Shown here in pieces: positions 7,446-15,818 of a stretch of 64,000 nucleotides of DNA. Source of the DNA: Leucobacter sp042726155 (lineage in GTDB: Bacteria; Actinomycetota; Actinomycetes; Actinomycetales; Microbacteriaceae); the NCBI RefSeq assembly GCF_042726155.1, contig NZ_JBHXHV010000002.1:496001-560000 (forward strand), read 5' to 3'. Each line of letters starts with the position of its first letter. Positions within the stretch are counted from its first letter, which is position 1. The translations under genes were made by a program, and so were the position numbers. The notes beneath the pieces are model-generated. The model worked only from the letters and a program-made list of their open reading frames with translations, made no database searches and was not told the DNA's origin.

Positions 7446-9118
7446 TGATCGTTCGTGAGCTGTGGCGGGAGGCGTCGCGGTTTCCCGCGCTGCTCCTCGG
7501 AAGCATCGTTCTCGCCGTGCTGGTGTTCGCCTGCCACGTCGCGCAGGCGGTCGCGATCGCTGCTGCGCTGAGCGCGATGGTCACGGGAAACGGAGCCGCG
7601 GTCATCACGACGCTCGTCTGGGTCGCTGGCATCGCCGCAATTCGGGTCGGGATCGGAACAGCGCAGTCCGCCGTCGCGGCTCTCCTCGGCGGAAAAGTTC
7701 GTCGCGAGTTACGCGGTCGCGCTGTGCGATCCACACTCGTTGCGCGACGACTGCGCGACGTCGATGCGCGAGACGGGGCACTGCGGGTCGCACTCACCGA
7801 CGGCATCGACGGCACGGACACCTACGTTTCGAAGTACATCCCGGCCGTTGCCCAGCTCGCTATCACGTGCCCGGGCGTCGTCATCGCACTCGCGGTCGTG
7901 AATCTGTGGGCGGGCGTCTGGATCGCGATCGCACTCCTCCTCGCACTTCTCGGCCCGCTCGCCTGGAAGCGGTTGATGTCGCGTCGCGGGCTCGATCACT
8001 GGGACTCCTACGAGGCGCTGAGCGCCGATCTGCTCGACGCGCTTCGCGGCATGGCGACGCTCCGCACACTCGGCGATGTGCCCGGCACGCGCCGCCGCAT
8101 ACACGCCAGATCAGAGGCGCTGCGCACCGCGACAGAACGGGTGATGCGCGTATCACTCGCCGAAACGGGAATCATCGACTTCGCGATTCAAGCCGGAGTC
8201 GTCGTGGCTGCCCTGGTCGCAATCGTGGACGCCGCGACCGGGCGACCACCAGCACTCGAGACCTACCTGATCCTGCTGCTCGCCTCCGAGGCGTTCCGAC
8301 CGATCCGGGAGCTCTCCCGCCACTGGCACGCTGGATTTCTGGGGCTCACAGCGGTTCCAGGGCTGCGTGGCCTCGGGGCGTTCGAAACCGGTGCGGGCGA
8401 GCGGGACGCGGGTGGCGGCTGCGCGAGCGGCGCTGCCCCCGCAGCCGATCCGAATCCCGTCAGCTCCTCCAGCAATTCTTTGCGCGTCAATCAGCTGCGC
8501 TTCCGGTACGACAGTGCGACAGAACCGGTGCTCGACGGTCTTGATCTGACGGCCCACCGGGGCGAGCTCACCGCGATCGTGGGCTCGTCGGGGGCGGGCA
8601 AGTCGACCCTGTTCGACGTGCTCCTCGGGTTTCTGACGCCCGAGGCTGGCTCCGCGGAGCTCGACGGGGCGCCGCTCCGCCCGAGCGACATCGCTGTGGT
8701 GTCTCAGCGACCGGTGCTGTTCGCCGGAACCGTTCGCGACAACGTCGACATCTGGGGTTCAGCGAGCGATCCCGAGCTCGTCAACGCGTGCCGCGCGGCG
8801 GGCATTCTCGACGAGGTGCTGCGCCTGCCGAACGGGATGGACAGCGCGGTCTCGGAAGCGGGCCTCAGCCTGTCGGGCGGCCAACGGCAGCGGCTCGCAC
8901 TCGCGCGTGCATTGCTGACGCGGCGTCCGGTGCTCCTCGTCGACGAGCCGACGAGCGCGCTCGACACGGACCGCGCTGCCGAGGTGATGGCGACACTGAG
9001 AGCTGCAGCGGCAGATCGAATCGTCGTCATGATCACGCATCGCCCCGAGAGTCTGCACGGCGTAGATCGCCTGTTGCGGCTCAACAACGGTCGGTTAGAC
9101 CGGGTGCCGGCATGGTGA
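7442..9118 (+). CDS. ABC exporter half-subunit, CydD-like (TMD-NBD)
   Basis: A 558-aa fused transmembrane/ATPase subunit. Residues about 1-300 hold around six membrane segments. The NBD has Walker A GSSGAGKS, signature LSGGQRQRLALARAL, Walker B VLLVDEPTSALD with the catalytic Glu, and the switch His in ITHRPE. It overlaps the following half-subunit by 7 nt, so the two probably form a heterodimer. The fold is closest to CydD/CydC-type exporters, but position in the operon argues for export of the azole peptide. The start overlaps the preceding stop, and ATG codons at 7442 and 7445 are both possible. Confidence 0.88.
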   Translation: MMIVRELWREASRFPALLLGSIVLAVLVFACHVAQAVAIAAALSAMVTGNGAAVITTLVWVAGIAAIRVGIGTAQSAVAALLGGKVRRELRGRAVRSTLVARRLRDVDARDGALRVALTDGIDGTDTYVSKYIPAVAQLAITCPGVVIALAVVNLWAGVWIAIALLLALLGPLAWKRLMSRRGLDHWDSYEALSADLLDALRGMATLRTLGDVPGTRRRIHARSEALRTATERVMRVSLAETGIIDFAIQAGVVVAALVAIVDAATGRPPALETYLILLLASEAFRPIRELSRHWHAGFLGLTAVPGLRGLGAFETGAGERDAGGGCASGAAPAADPNPVSSSSNSLRVNQLRFRYDSATEPVLDGLDLTAHRGELTAIVGSSGAGKSTLFDVLLGFLTPEAGSAELDGAPLRPSDIAVVSQRPVLFAGTVRDNVDIWGSASDPELVNACRAAGILDEVLRLPNGMDSAVSEAGLSLSGGQRQRLALARALLTRRPVLLVDEPTSALDTDRAAEVMATLRAAAADRIVVMITHRPESLHGVDRLLRLNNGRLDRVPAW

Positions 9119-10809
9119 TCCGCCGATCCGGCGACGCGTTTCGCGCCCTCATCCCCGCGCTGCGGCCCGAGTACCGCGGGATGCTCATCAGTTACCTCAC
9201 CGGCACGGCGAGCGCCTTGGCTCTCGCCGCGCTCACGGTGATGAGCGCCTGGGGCGTCGGGCACGCCGTCGTTGCGCGCGAGGCCCCCGGCCCGCTGTGG
9301 TGGGTCGTCGTGATCGCGCTCGTTTTCGCACGCGCGGTGCTCACCTGGCAGGAGATGGATGTCTCACACGCGATCGCCTACCGGGTGCTCGCTCGACTGC
9401 GCATGGCCCTGTTCGATTCGTACGCGCGTAGCGTTCCGGGTAAACGCCACGAGCACTCGGGTCGCGCCGCCGCGGTCGCGATGGACGATATCGAAAAGCT
9501 CGAGTTCTTCTACGCGCACACGATCGCACAGATCGGCACTTCGGTCACGGTTTTTCTGGCGTCCTTGATCACGGCGACGGTGCTGCTGCCGGGCGCGGCG
9601 CTCGTCATGGCCGCGGGGTGCGCCCTCATCGCAACGACCACCCTGTACTTTCGGCGACGGATTCGGCGGCTTGGCGAAGCGGAGCAGCGGCTGCGGTCGG
9701 AGCTGTCGACGCAGGTCGTCGACGCCCTCGGATCGCTCCGCGAGACGCTCTCGTACGGGCTCGCCGGAGCCGTCGAGCGCGATGTGCTCGACACCACCGA
9801 TCGGGCGACCGCGATCGCGCAGCGGCGAGAACGACTCGCGCAGCTCGTCACCGGCGCTCAGGAGGTCTTCGTGAGCGCGACCGTTGTCGGGGTGGTGATT
9901 GCGAGCGCGTTTGCTGCCGGGGTAATCGGGGCGGGGGCGACTGGCGGATCCTCGCCAGTCACCCCCCTCTCTCCCTCCCTTCCCTTCTCACCCTTCTCTC
10001 CCGCGATGTTGCCCGCGATGATCGCGCTCGCGCTTGTCGGAGTCTCGGCCGTGTCTGAGGTCGCGACGACGCTGACCCAGCTTCATCCGCTGGCGGCGAG
10101 CGCGGACCGGGTGCACCGGGCGCTGACGCGGGAGCCGGTCGTGGCCGATCACGGCGACGCCCAGCCGTTGCCCGACGGCGCGCTCGGGCTTCGCTTTGAG
10201 GCCGTGTCGTTCTCGTACGACGACCACACCAGCGCCGTCTCCGCGTGGTCTGCCGAGGTGCTCCCCGGTGAGCACGTCGGCCTCGCTGGCCCCTCTGGCT
10301 CTGGAAAGAGCACGCTCGTCGCACTGGCGGCTCGACTGTGGGATCCCGACGCGGGAGCGATAGAGCTGTTCAACGCCGCGGGCGCGCGGGTTGCGCTGCA
10401 ACGCGTCGACGATGTTGCGCTGCGCCGGGCCGTCGCCGTGGTCGATCAGCAGGCGACCCTGTTTCACGGCACGGTGCGCGAGAACCTGTTTCGCGGTGCC
10501 GATTCGCTGCCCGACGAGGATCTTCTCGCTGCGCTCGAATGCGTCGGCGCAATCTCGTGGGCGCCGCTCGACGGCGAGATCGGGCAGGGCGGGCTGGCGC
10601 TATCGGGCGGTCAACAGGCGCGTCTCGCCCTCGCGCGGGCGCTGGTGCGACAACCCCGAGTGCTGCTCGTAGACGAGGTCACCGCAAGCCTCGACCCCGA
10701 GACCGAGCGCGCGATCTCGAACGCGCTCGCGACGTTCCCCGGCACCGTGCTGATGGCCTCCCACAGGCCCGAGTCCCTAGCCCGCATGCCCCGCGTGCTC
10801 AAGATCTAG
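9112..10809 (+). CDS. ABC exporter half-subunit, CydC-like (TMD-NBD)
   Basis: A 565-aa TMD-NBD protein, partner of the preceding subunit. Walker A is GPSGSGKS, signature LSGGQQARLALARAL, Walker B VLLVDEVTASLD and switch His in ASHRPE, so its ATP site looks intact. A Ser/Pro-rich insert (PLSPSLPFSPFSP, about residue 285) lies between the last membrane segments and is encoded by a C-rich tract at 9960-10010. It is the last gene of the TOMM operon; a long palindrome follows at 10862. Likely secretion of the modified peptide, self-resistance, or both. Confidence 0.88.
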   Translation: MVIRRSGDAFRALIPALRPEYRGMLISYLTGTASALALAALTVMSAWGVGHAVVAREAPGPLWWVVVIALVFARAVLTWQEMDVSHAIAYRVLARLRMALFDSYARSVPGKRHEHSGRAAAVAMDDIEKLEFFYAHTIAQIGTSVTVFLASLITATVLLPGAALVMAAGCALIATTTLYFRRRIRRLGEAEQRLRSELSTQVVDALGSLRETLSYGLAGAVERDVLDTTDRATAIAQRRERLAQLVTGAQEVFVSATVVGVVIASAFAAGVIGAGATGGSSPVTPLSPSLPFSPFSPAMLPAMIALALVGVSAVSEVATTLTQLHPLAASADRVHRALTREPVVADHGDAQPLPDGALGLRFEAVSFSYDDHTSAVSAWSAEVLPGEHVGLAGPSGSGKSTLVALAARLWDPDAGAIELFNAAGARVALQRVDDVALRRAVAVVDQQATLFHGTVRENLFRGADSLPDEDLLAALECVGAISWAPLDGEIGQGGLALSGGQQARLALARALVRQPRVLLVDEVTASLDPETERAISNALATFPGTVLMASHRPESLARMPRVLKI

Positions 10810-10861
10810 CCCCTGCCCCTGCCCCCTCCCTGGGTTCGCCCCTCCCGGTTCGCCCCTCCGC

Positions 10862-10915
10862 GGGTGAGCAATTTTTGCCACTTTCAGCCCGCGAAGTGTC
10901 GAAAATTGCTCACCC
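10862..10915. terminator. Long palindrome at the end of the TOMM operon
   Basis: A 22-bp inverted repeat (arms 10862-10883 and 10894-10915, 20 of 22 paired) with a 10-nt loop; arms start GGGTGAGCAATTTT. The interior is AT-rich and flanked by GC-rich DNA. It likely works as a bidirectional terminator, or is a REP-like repeat. The rest of the 285-nt gap 10810-11094 shows only C-rich sequence and no gene. Confidence 0.65.
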
Positions 10916-11094
10916 TCGGGGCGCGCGGGGCGTGGAGGGGGGCGGGGGCGCGGAGAGCGGGCGATGCGCTCGTGATCTGCGTTGGGCAAGCTCTGAGCGG
11001 GTTAGTTTGGCTTGCCGAACGCGGATCGCTTGCGCAACGCCGCGCGCCGCAGCTCAACATGCACACCCTCCCGCACCCCTGGTTCAATAGTTCT

Positions 11095-11742
11095 ATGGGA
11101 AAGCGAGTCGGCGCCGAGATCTGGCCTGCGGTACACCTCGAGCGTCGGGCACTCATCGAAGACCTTGCCCACCTCGATCCCGCCCAGTGGCGTACCCCAT
11201 CGCTCTGCGCCGGATGGAGTGTGCACGACGTACTCGCGCACCTCGTCGACTCTGCGAAAACGACGCGACTCGGGTTCGTGCGCCGCATGCTCGCATCGCG
11301 CTTCGACTTTGACCGCGACAACGCTGTCGGGGTGGCACGCGAGCGGGCAGCCGATCCTGCGCTCACGCTCGCCTCGTTCCGAGCCGTCAGCGACAGCACC
11401 GCGACTCCACCTGCCGCGCTCGCGACGCGACTCGTCGAGGCGTTCGTGCACGGTGAAGACATTCGCCAGCCACTCGGCATCGTCCGCAACTACCCGCCCG
11501 CGCACGTCGCGACAGCACTGCGATACCAAGTCGCCACGAGCATCAAAGTAGGCGGCGGCAGAGAGCTGGCTCGCGGCTCGCGGCTGATCGCAACAGACGC
11601 CGACTTCCAGCACGGCGAAGGCCCCGAGGTACGCGCGACCGCCATCTCTCTGCTGCTTGCGGTGTCTGGGCGGCCTATTGCGGCGGATCGCGTCGCGGGA
11701 TCAGGGGCCTCAGCGTTCGTCGCGCGGGTAAACCGCGACTAG
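11095..11742 (+). CDS. MDMPI/DinB-fold maleylpyruvate isomerase family protein
   Basis: A 215-aa protein of the mycothiol-dependent maleylpyruvate isomerase N-terminal family (a DinB-like four-helix bundle). The characteristic start is DLAHLDPAQW...LCAGWSVHDVLAHL, with a metal-ligand His in the last motif, then EAFVHGEDIRQPLG around residue 125 with the other His ligand. Mycothiol is the low-molecular-weight thiol of actinobacteria, in line with the host. It stands alone between the palindrome and the SRPBCC-ArsR operon. The precise substrate is unknown. Confidence 0.8.
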   Translation: MGKRVGAEIWPAVHLERRALIEDLAHLDPAQWRTPSLCAGWSVHDVLAHLVDSAKTTRLGFVRRMLASRFDFDRDNAVGVARERAADPALTLASFRAVSDSTATPPAALATRLVEAFVHGEDIRQPLGIVRNYPPAHVATALRYQVATSIKVGGGRELARGSRLIATDADFQHGEGPEVRATAISLLLAVSGRPIAADRVAGSGASAFVARVNRD

Positions 11743-11757
11743 CCCACACCCACAATC

Positions 11758-11807
11758 GCAACCCAAGGGTTGCAAGATAGTCGTCGACCTGCAACACTTG
11801 GGTTGCA
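11758..11807. promoter_or_regulatory. Tandem ArsR-type operators before the SRPBCC-arsR operon
   Basis: Two related palindromes: GCAACCCAAGGGTTGC (11758-11773) and TGCAACACTTGGGTTGCA (11790-11807). Their centres are 33 bp apart, about three helical turns. A possible -35 (TTGCAA, 11770-11775) lies across the first. They sit 20-70 nt before the SRPBCC start, next to an ArsR-family gene, so autorepression is the likely function. Confidence 0.65.
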
Positions 11808-11827
11808 CACCGATCTGAGGAGTCATC

Positions 11828-12256
11828 ATGCAAGATTCAATCGAACGCACCATCGACATCGACGCGCCGCTCGAGCGGGTATGGAGCCTCGTCACTGACG
11901 CCGGGTGGTGGATACCGGTCGCCGCTCCGACTGAGCCAGTGCGCGCCGTCGGCGGCGTCGCGATTCGCGATTCGGAATGGGGGCGCTTTCCCGTCGAGGT
12001 CGTCGAATTGCGGCCCATGACCTACGCGTCGTTTCGGTGGGCAAGCCTCTTTCCGGGCGAGGACCTCACTCGCCATAACACCACTCTGATCGAGTTCACT
12101 CTTGAAGCATCAGGCGACGGGGTCCGCGTTTCAGTGCTTGAGACCGGCTTCTCACAGCTGGACGCTCCCGACGAGCTCAAGGCAAGGGAAATCGAGGCGA
12201 ACTCCGGCGGCTGGACAGCTCAGCTCGACGTGCTGCGCGGCCTCGCCGAATCCTGA
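11828..12256 (+). CDS. SRPBCC (AHSA1/START-like) domain protein
   Basis: A 142-aa protein with the SRPBCC/AHSA1 start (ERTIDIDAPLERVWSLVTD) and typical WWIP and ELRPMTYASFRW segments; the fold binds hydrophobic ligands. The ribosome-binding site GAGGAG lies 7 nt before the ATG. An ArsR-family regulator follows 14 nt downstream. Such SRPBCC-ArsR pairs are common in actinobacteria, where the regulator represses its own operon. The ligand is unknown. Confidence 0.85.
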   Translation: MQDSIERTIDIDAPLERVWSLVTDAGWWIPVAAPTEPVRAVGGVAIRDSEWGRFPVEVVELRPMTYASFRWASLFPGEDLTRHNTTLIEFTLEASGDGVRVSVLETGFSQLDAPDELKAREIEANSGGWTAQLDVLRGLAES

Positions 12257-12270
12257 GTTCAGGTCATACA

Positions 12271-12585
12271 GTGAGCGTCGAATCCGTGCTCGTCGCACTC
12301 GCCGACCCGACGCGCCGCAGCGTGCTCGAAGCCCTCGCGACGCGCCCTGCGGCGAGCGCATCGGCGCTCGCGCGAGAGCTGCCGATCAGTCGACAGATGG
12401 TGCTCAAGCACCTGTCGGTGCTCGCTGAATCCGGGCTTGTCCAGTCGGCGCGCGTCGGCCGCGAGGTTCTGTTCCAGGTGCGCAGCGCCCCCCTCACCGA
12501 GGCCGCCAACTGGATGTCGTCACTCGCAACACAGTGGGACGCCCGCCTGCTTGACCTGAAACTGCGGGCCGAGCAGAGCGAATAG
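12271..12585 (+). CDS. ArsR-family winged-helix regulator
   Basis: A 104-aa ArsR-type DNA-binding protein with N-terminal LADPTRRSVLEALATRPA, recognition helix region ISRQMVLKHLSVLAESGLV and wing RVGREVLFQV. No CxC metal-binding motif is present, so it is probably not a metal sensor but the type paired with AHSA1 proteins. GTG start at 12271. The tandem palindromes upstream of the operon are its probable sites. Confidence 0.88.
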   Translation: MSVESVLVALADPTRRSVLEALATRPAASASALARELPISRQMVLKHLSVLAESGLVQSARVGREVLFQVRSAPLTEAANWMSSLATQWDARLLDLKLRAEQSE

Positions 12586-12631
12586 TGCACGTCCGCGCCT
12601 AACGCGCGAGTTCCGCTGGGCCCGCGTTGCT

Positions 12632-12696
12632 CGCCGAGCCCCTCCCTTCTCACCGAACCCCTACCGATATACACACAATCCGCGAGGGGCTCGGCG
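12632..12696. repeat. Inverted repeat in the arsR-GNAT gap
   Basis: Perfect 13-bp arms (CGCCGAGCCCCTC at 12632-12644 and its complement at 12684-12696) around a 39-nt AT-richer loop. The gap 12586-12866 holds no other feature that I can see. It could be a terminator for the SRPBCC-arsR operon or a degenerate mobile repeat; the long loop makes a simple terminator less likely. Confidence 0.4.
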
Positions 12697-12866
12697 GTAC
12701 CTAAGGGGCTCGACGACGTTGGAGCGGGTCGGCGACATGAGCTGCGCACCGCGCGTAACCGAACCGCCCCACAACCCTGCTAACGTCACCCGTGCGAACA
12801 AAACCTCGCACAAACCACACGCGCACAAACGCGCACACGCCCACACCGCAGGCAGGAGCCCCCTCG

Positions 12867-13394
12867 ATGACTGACGTGCACATCAGGGCCGCCGAGAGCG
12901 CCGACCTCGAGATGATCACGGCGATCCACAATGATGCCGTGGCCCACACCACCGCGATCTGGAATGAAGAGACCGTCGACCTCGCTGACCGCAAGCGCTG
13001 GTTCGCAGACCGCGCGACGGCCGGAACCCCCGTGCTCGTCGCCGTCGACGACAGCGGCGTGCTGGGCTACGCGACGTACGCACAGTGGCGCCCGCACAGC
13101 GGCTACCGCCACACGGTGGAGCACTCCGTGTATGTGCGCTCGGGCGAGCGGGGCAGAGGGGTGGGCCGATCCTTACTTGAATCTCTGATCGAGCACGCGC
13201 GAGCCGCGGGAGTGCACGTGATGGTCGCGGCGGTCGAGAGCAGCAATCTCGGTTCGATCGTGTTGCACAAGCGCCTCGATTTCTTGCAGGTGGGGCGCAT
13301 GCCGCAGGTCGGCGCGAAGTTCGGGCGGTGGCTCGATCTCACGCTGCTGCAGCTCATCCTCGACGATCGCCCGATGCCCGACGTGGTCGCCTGA
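12867..13394 (+). CDS. GNAT N-acetyltransferase, phosphinothricin-acetyltransferase-like
   Basis: A 175-aa GNAT enzyme that transfers acetyl from acetyl-CoA to an amine. It shows IRAAESADLEMITAIHNDAV at the N-terminus, EHSVYVRSGERGRGVGRSLL (acetyl-CoA loop, about residue 90) and ESSNLGSIVLHKRLDF, the pattern of the Pat/Bar/YncA subgroup. Ribosome-binding site CAGGAG before the ATG. The stop lies 2 nt before the pnuC start. Amino-acid analogues such as phosphinothricin or methionine sulfoximine are typical substrates; the real one is not known. Confidence 0.87.
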   Translation: MTDVHIRAAESADLEMITAIHNDAVAHTTAIWNEETVDLADRKRWFADRATAGTPVLVAVDDSGVLGYATYAQWRPHSGYRHTVEHSVYVRSGERGRGVGRSLLESLIEHARAAGVHVMVAAVESSNLGSIVLHKRLDFLQVGRMPQVGAKFGRWLDLTLLQLILDDRPMPDVVA

Positions 13395-13396
13395 TC

Positions 13397-14098
13397 ATGG
13401 CGGTGCTGCACTGGCTCGTTGAGCTCTTCAACTCGCAGTGGACGCTTCCCGGCGGCCAGACGCTGCTGGTGCGCGAGGTCGTCGGCAACGTGTTCGGTCT
13501 CGCGAGCGCGCTCGGCGGCATGCGCCGCAAGATCTGGGCGTGGCCGGTCGGAATCGTCGGGAATCTGCTGCTGCTCACGGTGTTTCTGGGGTCGATTCTC
13601 AATCCGGATCACACGCTCCCCCACCTGCTCGGCCAGGCCGGCCGCCAGGTGATGTTCATCGCTGTGGCGGTCTACGGCTGGGTGCGCTGGCGGCAGGCAT
13701 CGTCGACCGGCGGCCGCATCACCCCACATTGGGCACCCACGGGCGCGCGGATCGGCCTGGTGCTCGTGCTGGTGGTCGGCACCGTCGCACTGACTCCCCT
13801 CTTCCGCGCACTCGGATCGTGGGAACCGGTCTGGGCCGACGCGTGGACGTTCGTCGGCTCGCTGCTCGCGACCTACGGTATGGCGAAGGGGTGGACTGAA
13901 TTCTGGCTGATCTGGATCGCCGTCGACGTCGTCGGCGTGCCCCTACTTTTCAGCTCTGGCTTCTACGCGACCGGCCTGATGTACGTGTTCTACGGCGTCT
14001 TCACAGCGATCGGGTTTGTGGTCTGGTGCCGGGCCCAGGCGAGCGCGAAACCGCAGGTCGACACGATAGTTCCGGATCCGCGTCCGCACTCCGAGTAG
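13397..14098 (+). CDS. pnuC: PnuC-family nicotinamide riboside transporter
   Basis: A 233-aa membrane protein with about seven hydrophobic segments, of the PnuC family of facilitated transporters for nicotinamide riboside. Seen: NVFGLASALGGMRRKIWAWPVGIVGN-type first half, and GMAKGWTEFWLIWIAVDVVGVPL in the second half, which holds the Trp/Asp of the pyridine-riboside site. It starts 2 nt after the GNAT stop. No NAD-linked operator is seen upstream. Confidence 0.85.
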   Translation: MAVLHWLVELFNSQWTLPGGQTLLVREVVGNVFGLASALGGMRRKIWAWPVGIVGNLLLLTVFLGSILNPDHTLPHLLGQAGRQVMFIAVAVYGWVRWRQASSTGGRITPHWAPTGARIGLVLVLVVGTVALTPLFRALGSWEPVWADAWTFVGSLLATYGMAKGWTEFWLIWIAVDVVGVPLLFSSGFYATGLMYVFYGVFTAIGFVVWCRAQASAKPQVDTIVPDPRPHSE

Positions 14099-14198
14099 AC
14101 GCCGTGCCGAGGCACTGGCCCGGAACCGCTCACGTCGAATGTGTCGGTGAGTGTCGACGATGTTTGCCAGGGTGCGCCGCGTCGTCTTTCATGGGGGC

Positions 14199-15626
14199 AT
14201 GACCCGCCAAATCCGCTTCAATGCGTTCGATATGAACTGCGTCGCCCACCAGTCGTCTGGACTGTGGCGGCACCCAGAGGATCGCTCGCGCCAGTACAAC
14301 ACGCTCGGCTACTGGACTGAACTCGCGAAGCTGCTGGAGAGCGCAACGTTCGACGGGATCTTCATCGCCGACGTGCTGGGAACCTACGACGTGTACGGGG
14401 GCACGAACGAGGCGGCGATCCGAAACGGCGCGCAGGTGCCGGTGAACGATCCGATCCTGCTCGTGAGCGCTATGGCCGCGGTCACCGAGCACCTGGGATT
14501 CGGCATCACCGCGGGAACCGCCTACGAACACCCGTACCCGTTCGCACGCCGCATCAGCACCCTCGATCATTTGACGCAGGGGCGGATCGGCTGGAACGTC
14601 GTGACCGGCTACCTGCCGAGCGCGGCTCGCAATCTCGGGCAGGAGGATCAGCTCGCGCACGACGACCGCTACGACTACGCCGACGAGTACGTCGAGGTGC
14701 TGTACAAGCTGTGGGAGGGGTCGTGGGAGGACGACGCGGTCGTGGAGGATCGAGAACGCGGCATCTTTACCGACCCGGCGAAGGTGCACCCGATCGAACA
14801 CCGGGGCACACACTTCAGCGTGCCCGGCATTCACATCTCGGAGCCGTCGCCGCAACGCACCCCGGTGATTTACCAGGCCGGCGCGAGCCCGCGCGGGGTG
14901 CGCTTTGCGTCGGAGAACGCAGAGGCGATTTTCGTCGCGGCGCCGTCGAAGGAGGTGCTCGCGGGCACGGTGAAGCGCATCCGCGACGCGCTCGAAGATG
15001 CCGGACGCGGACGCTACGACGCCCGCATCTACACGCTGCTCACCGTGATCACGGCCGAGACCTCGGAGGAGGCCGCGGCGAAGCACGCCGACTACCTGTC
15101 GTACGCGAGCTCGGAGGGCGCGCTGACGTTCATGTCGGGCTGGATGGGCGTCGACCTCTCGCAGTACGCCGACGATGACCTCGTCGCCGGCGTCGAATCG
15201 AACGCGATTCAGTCGGTACTGCAGCATCTTAAAGAGGAGGCGGATCTCGGCCGCGAGTGGACCGTCGGAGACCTCGGCCGCCGCAACGCGATCGGCGGGC
15301 TCGGCCCCACTGTCGTCGGCTCGGGCGAGGAGATCGCAGACGAGCTGCAGGCGTGGGTCGAAGTGGCCGACGTCGACGGCTTCAACCTTGCGTACGCGGT
15401 GACGCCGGGAACGTGGCAAGACGTGATTGACCACGTGATTCCGGTGCTGCGGGAGCGCGGCGCCTACCCCTCCGAATACACCCCGGGAACGCTCCGCAAC
15501 AAGCTCCAGGGCAAGGGCGACCGAGTCCCGGACACGGTGAAGGCGGCGAGGTACCGCGTGGGGGCTGGGGTTGGAGTTGGAGCTGGAGCTGGAACTGGAA
15601 CTGGAGGCGACAGAAACTCCGCCTAA
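14199..15626 (+). CDS. LLM-class flavin monooxygenase, NtaA/SnaA/DszA type, with repeat-derived C-terminus
   Basis: A 475-aa FMNH2-dependent monooxygenase with luciferase fold: RQIRFNAFDMN start, SGLWRHP, GWNVVTGY and SPRGVRFASENAEAIFVAA match the NtaA/DszA family. The C-terminal tail changes to a Gly-rich run (VGAGVGVGAGAGTGTGG) encoded by GGAGTT/GGAGCT repeats. It ends in DRNSA, whose codons and stop belong to an intergenic palindromic repeat (15604-15658). The gene 3' end was therefore replaced or extended by the repeat. Start chosen at 14199; an in-frame ATG at 14151 would add 16 unconserved residues. Substrate unknown. Confidence 0.87.
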   Translation: MTRQIRFNAFDMNCVAHQSSGLWRHPEDRSRQYNTLGYWTELAKLLESATFDGIFIADVLGTYDVYGGTNEAAIRNGAQVPVNDPILLVSAMAAVTEHLGFGITAGTAYEHPYPFARRISTLDHLTQGRIGWNVVTGYLPSAARNLGQEDQLAHDDRYDYADEYVEVLYKLWEGSWEDDAVVEDRERGIFTDPAKVHPIEHRGTHFSVPGIHISEPSPQRTPVIYQAGASPRGVRFASENAEAIFVAAPSKEVLAGTVKRIRDALEDAGRGRYDARIYTLLTVITAETSEEAAAKHADYLSYASSEGALTFMSGWMGVDLSQYADDDLVAGVESNAIQSVLQHLKEEADLGREWTVGDLGRRNAIGGLGPTVVGSGEEIADELQAWVEVADVDGFNLAYAVTPGTWQDVIDHVIPVLRERGAYPSEYTPGTLRNKLQGKGDRVPDTVKAARYRVGAGVGVGAGAGTGTGGDRNSA

Positions 15627-15658
15627 AACGCCCGTATGCACGGACTTATTGTCGCCTC
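15604..15658. repeat. Palindromic repeat, copy A (overlaps CDS end)
   Basis: Begins GAGGCGACAGAAACTCCG and ends with a partly complementary arm (15 of 18 positions). Positions 15606-15643 match, inverted, 17916-17953 over 38 nt with about one mismatch. The stop codon of the upstream monooxygenase lies inside the repeat. Confidence 0.7.
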
Positions 15659-15689
15659 GAGGTTGGCTGGGTTGCGCTTACCCCGGAGA

Positions 15690-15740
15690 GGCGACAGAAA
15701 CTCCGCTTCTGAGGCCGTTTTAGGCGGAGTTTCTGTCGCC
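15690..15740. repeat. Palindromic repeat, copy B
   Basis: Perfect 17-bp inverted repeat, GGCGACAGAAACTCCGC at 15690-15706 and its complement at 15724-15740, with a 17-nt spacer. Same unit as copies A and C. It lies between two rightward genes and can act as a terminator. A and B together resemble a REP doublet. Confidence 0.75.
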
Positions 15741-15818
15741 GCTAGGAGCGCCACCCCGGGGCCTCGAGTACCGGCCGGACACCGCATAAAATAAGCGCAC
15801 CGCCGACAAGGAGGAGCC

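Noticed and set aside
14130..15641. A 503-codon antisense frame opposite the flavin monooxygenase
   Set aside because: Composition (RHRVRR-type runs) is that of a shadow; the plus-strand protein has full family motifs.
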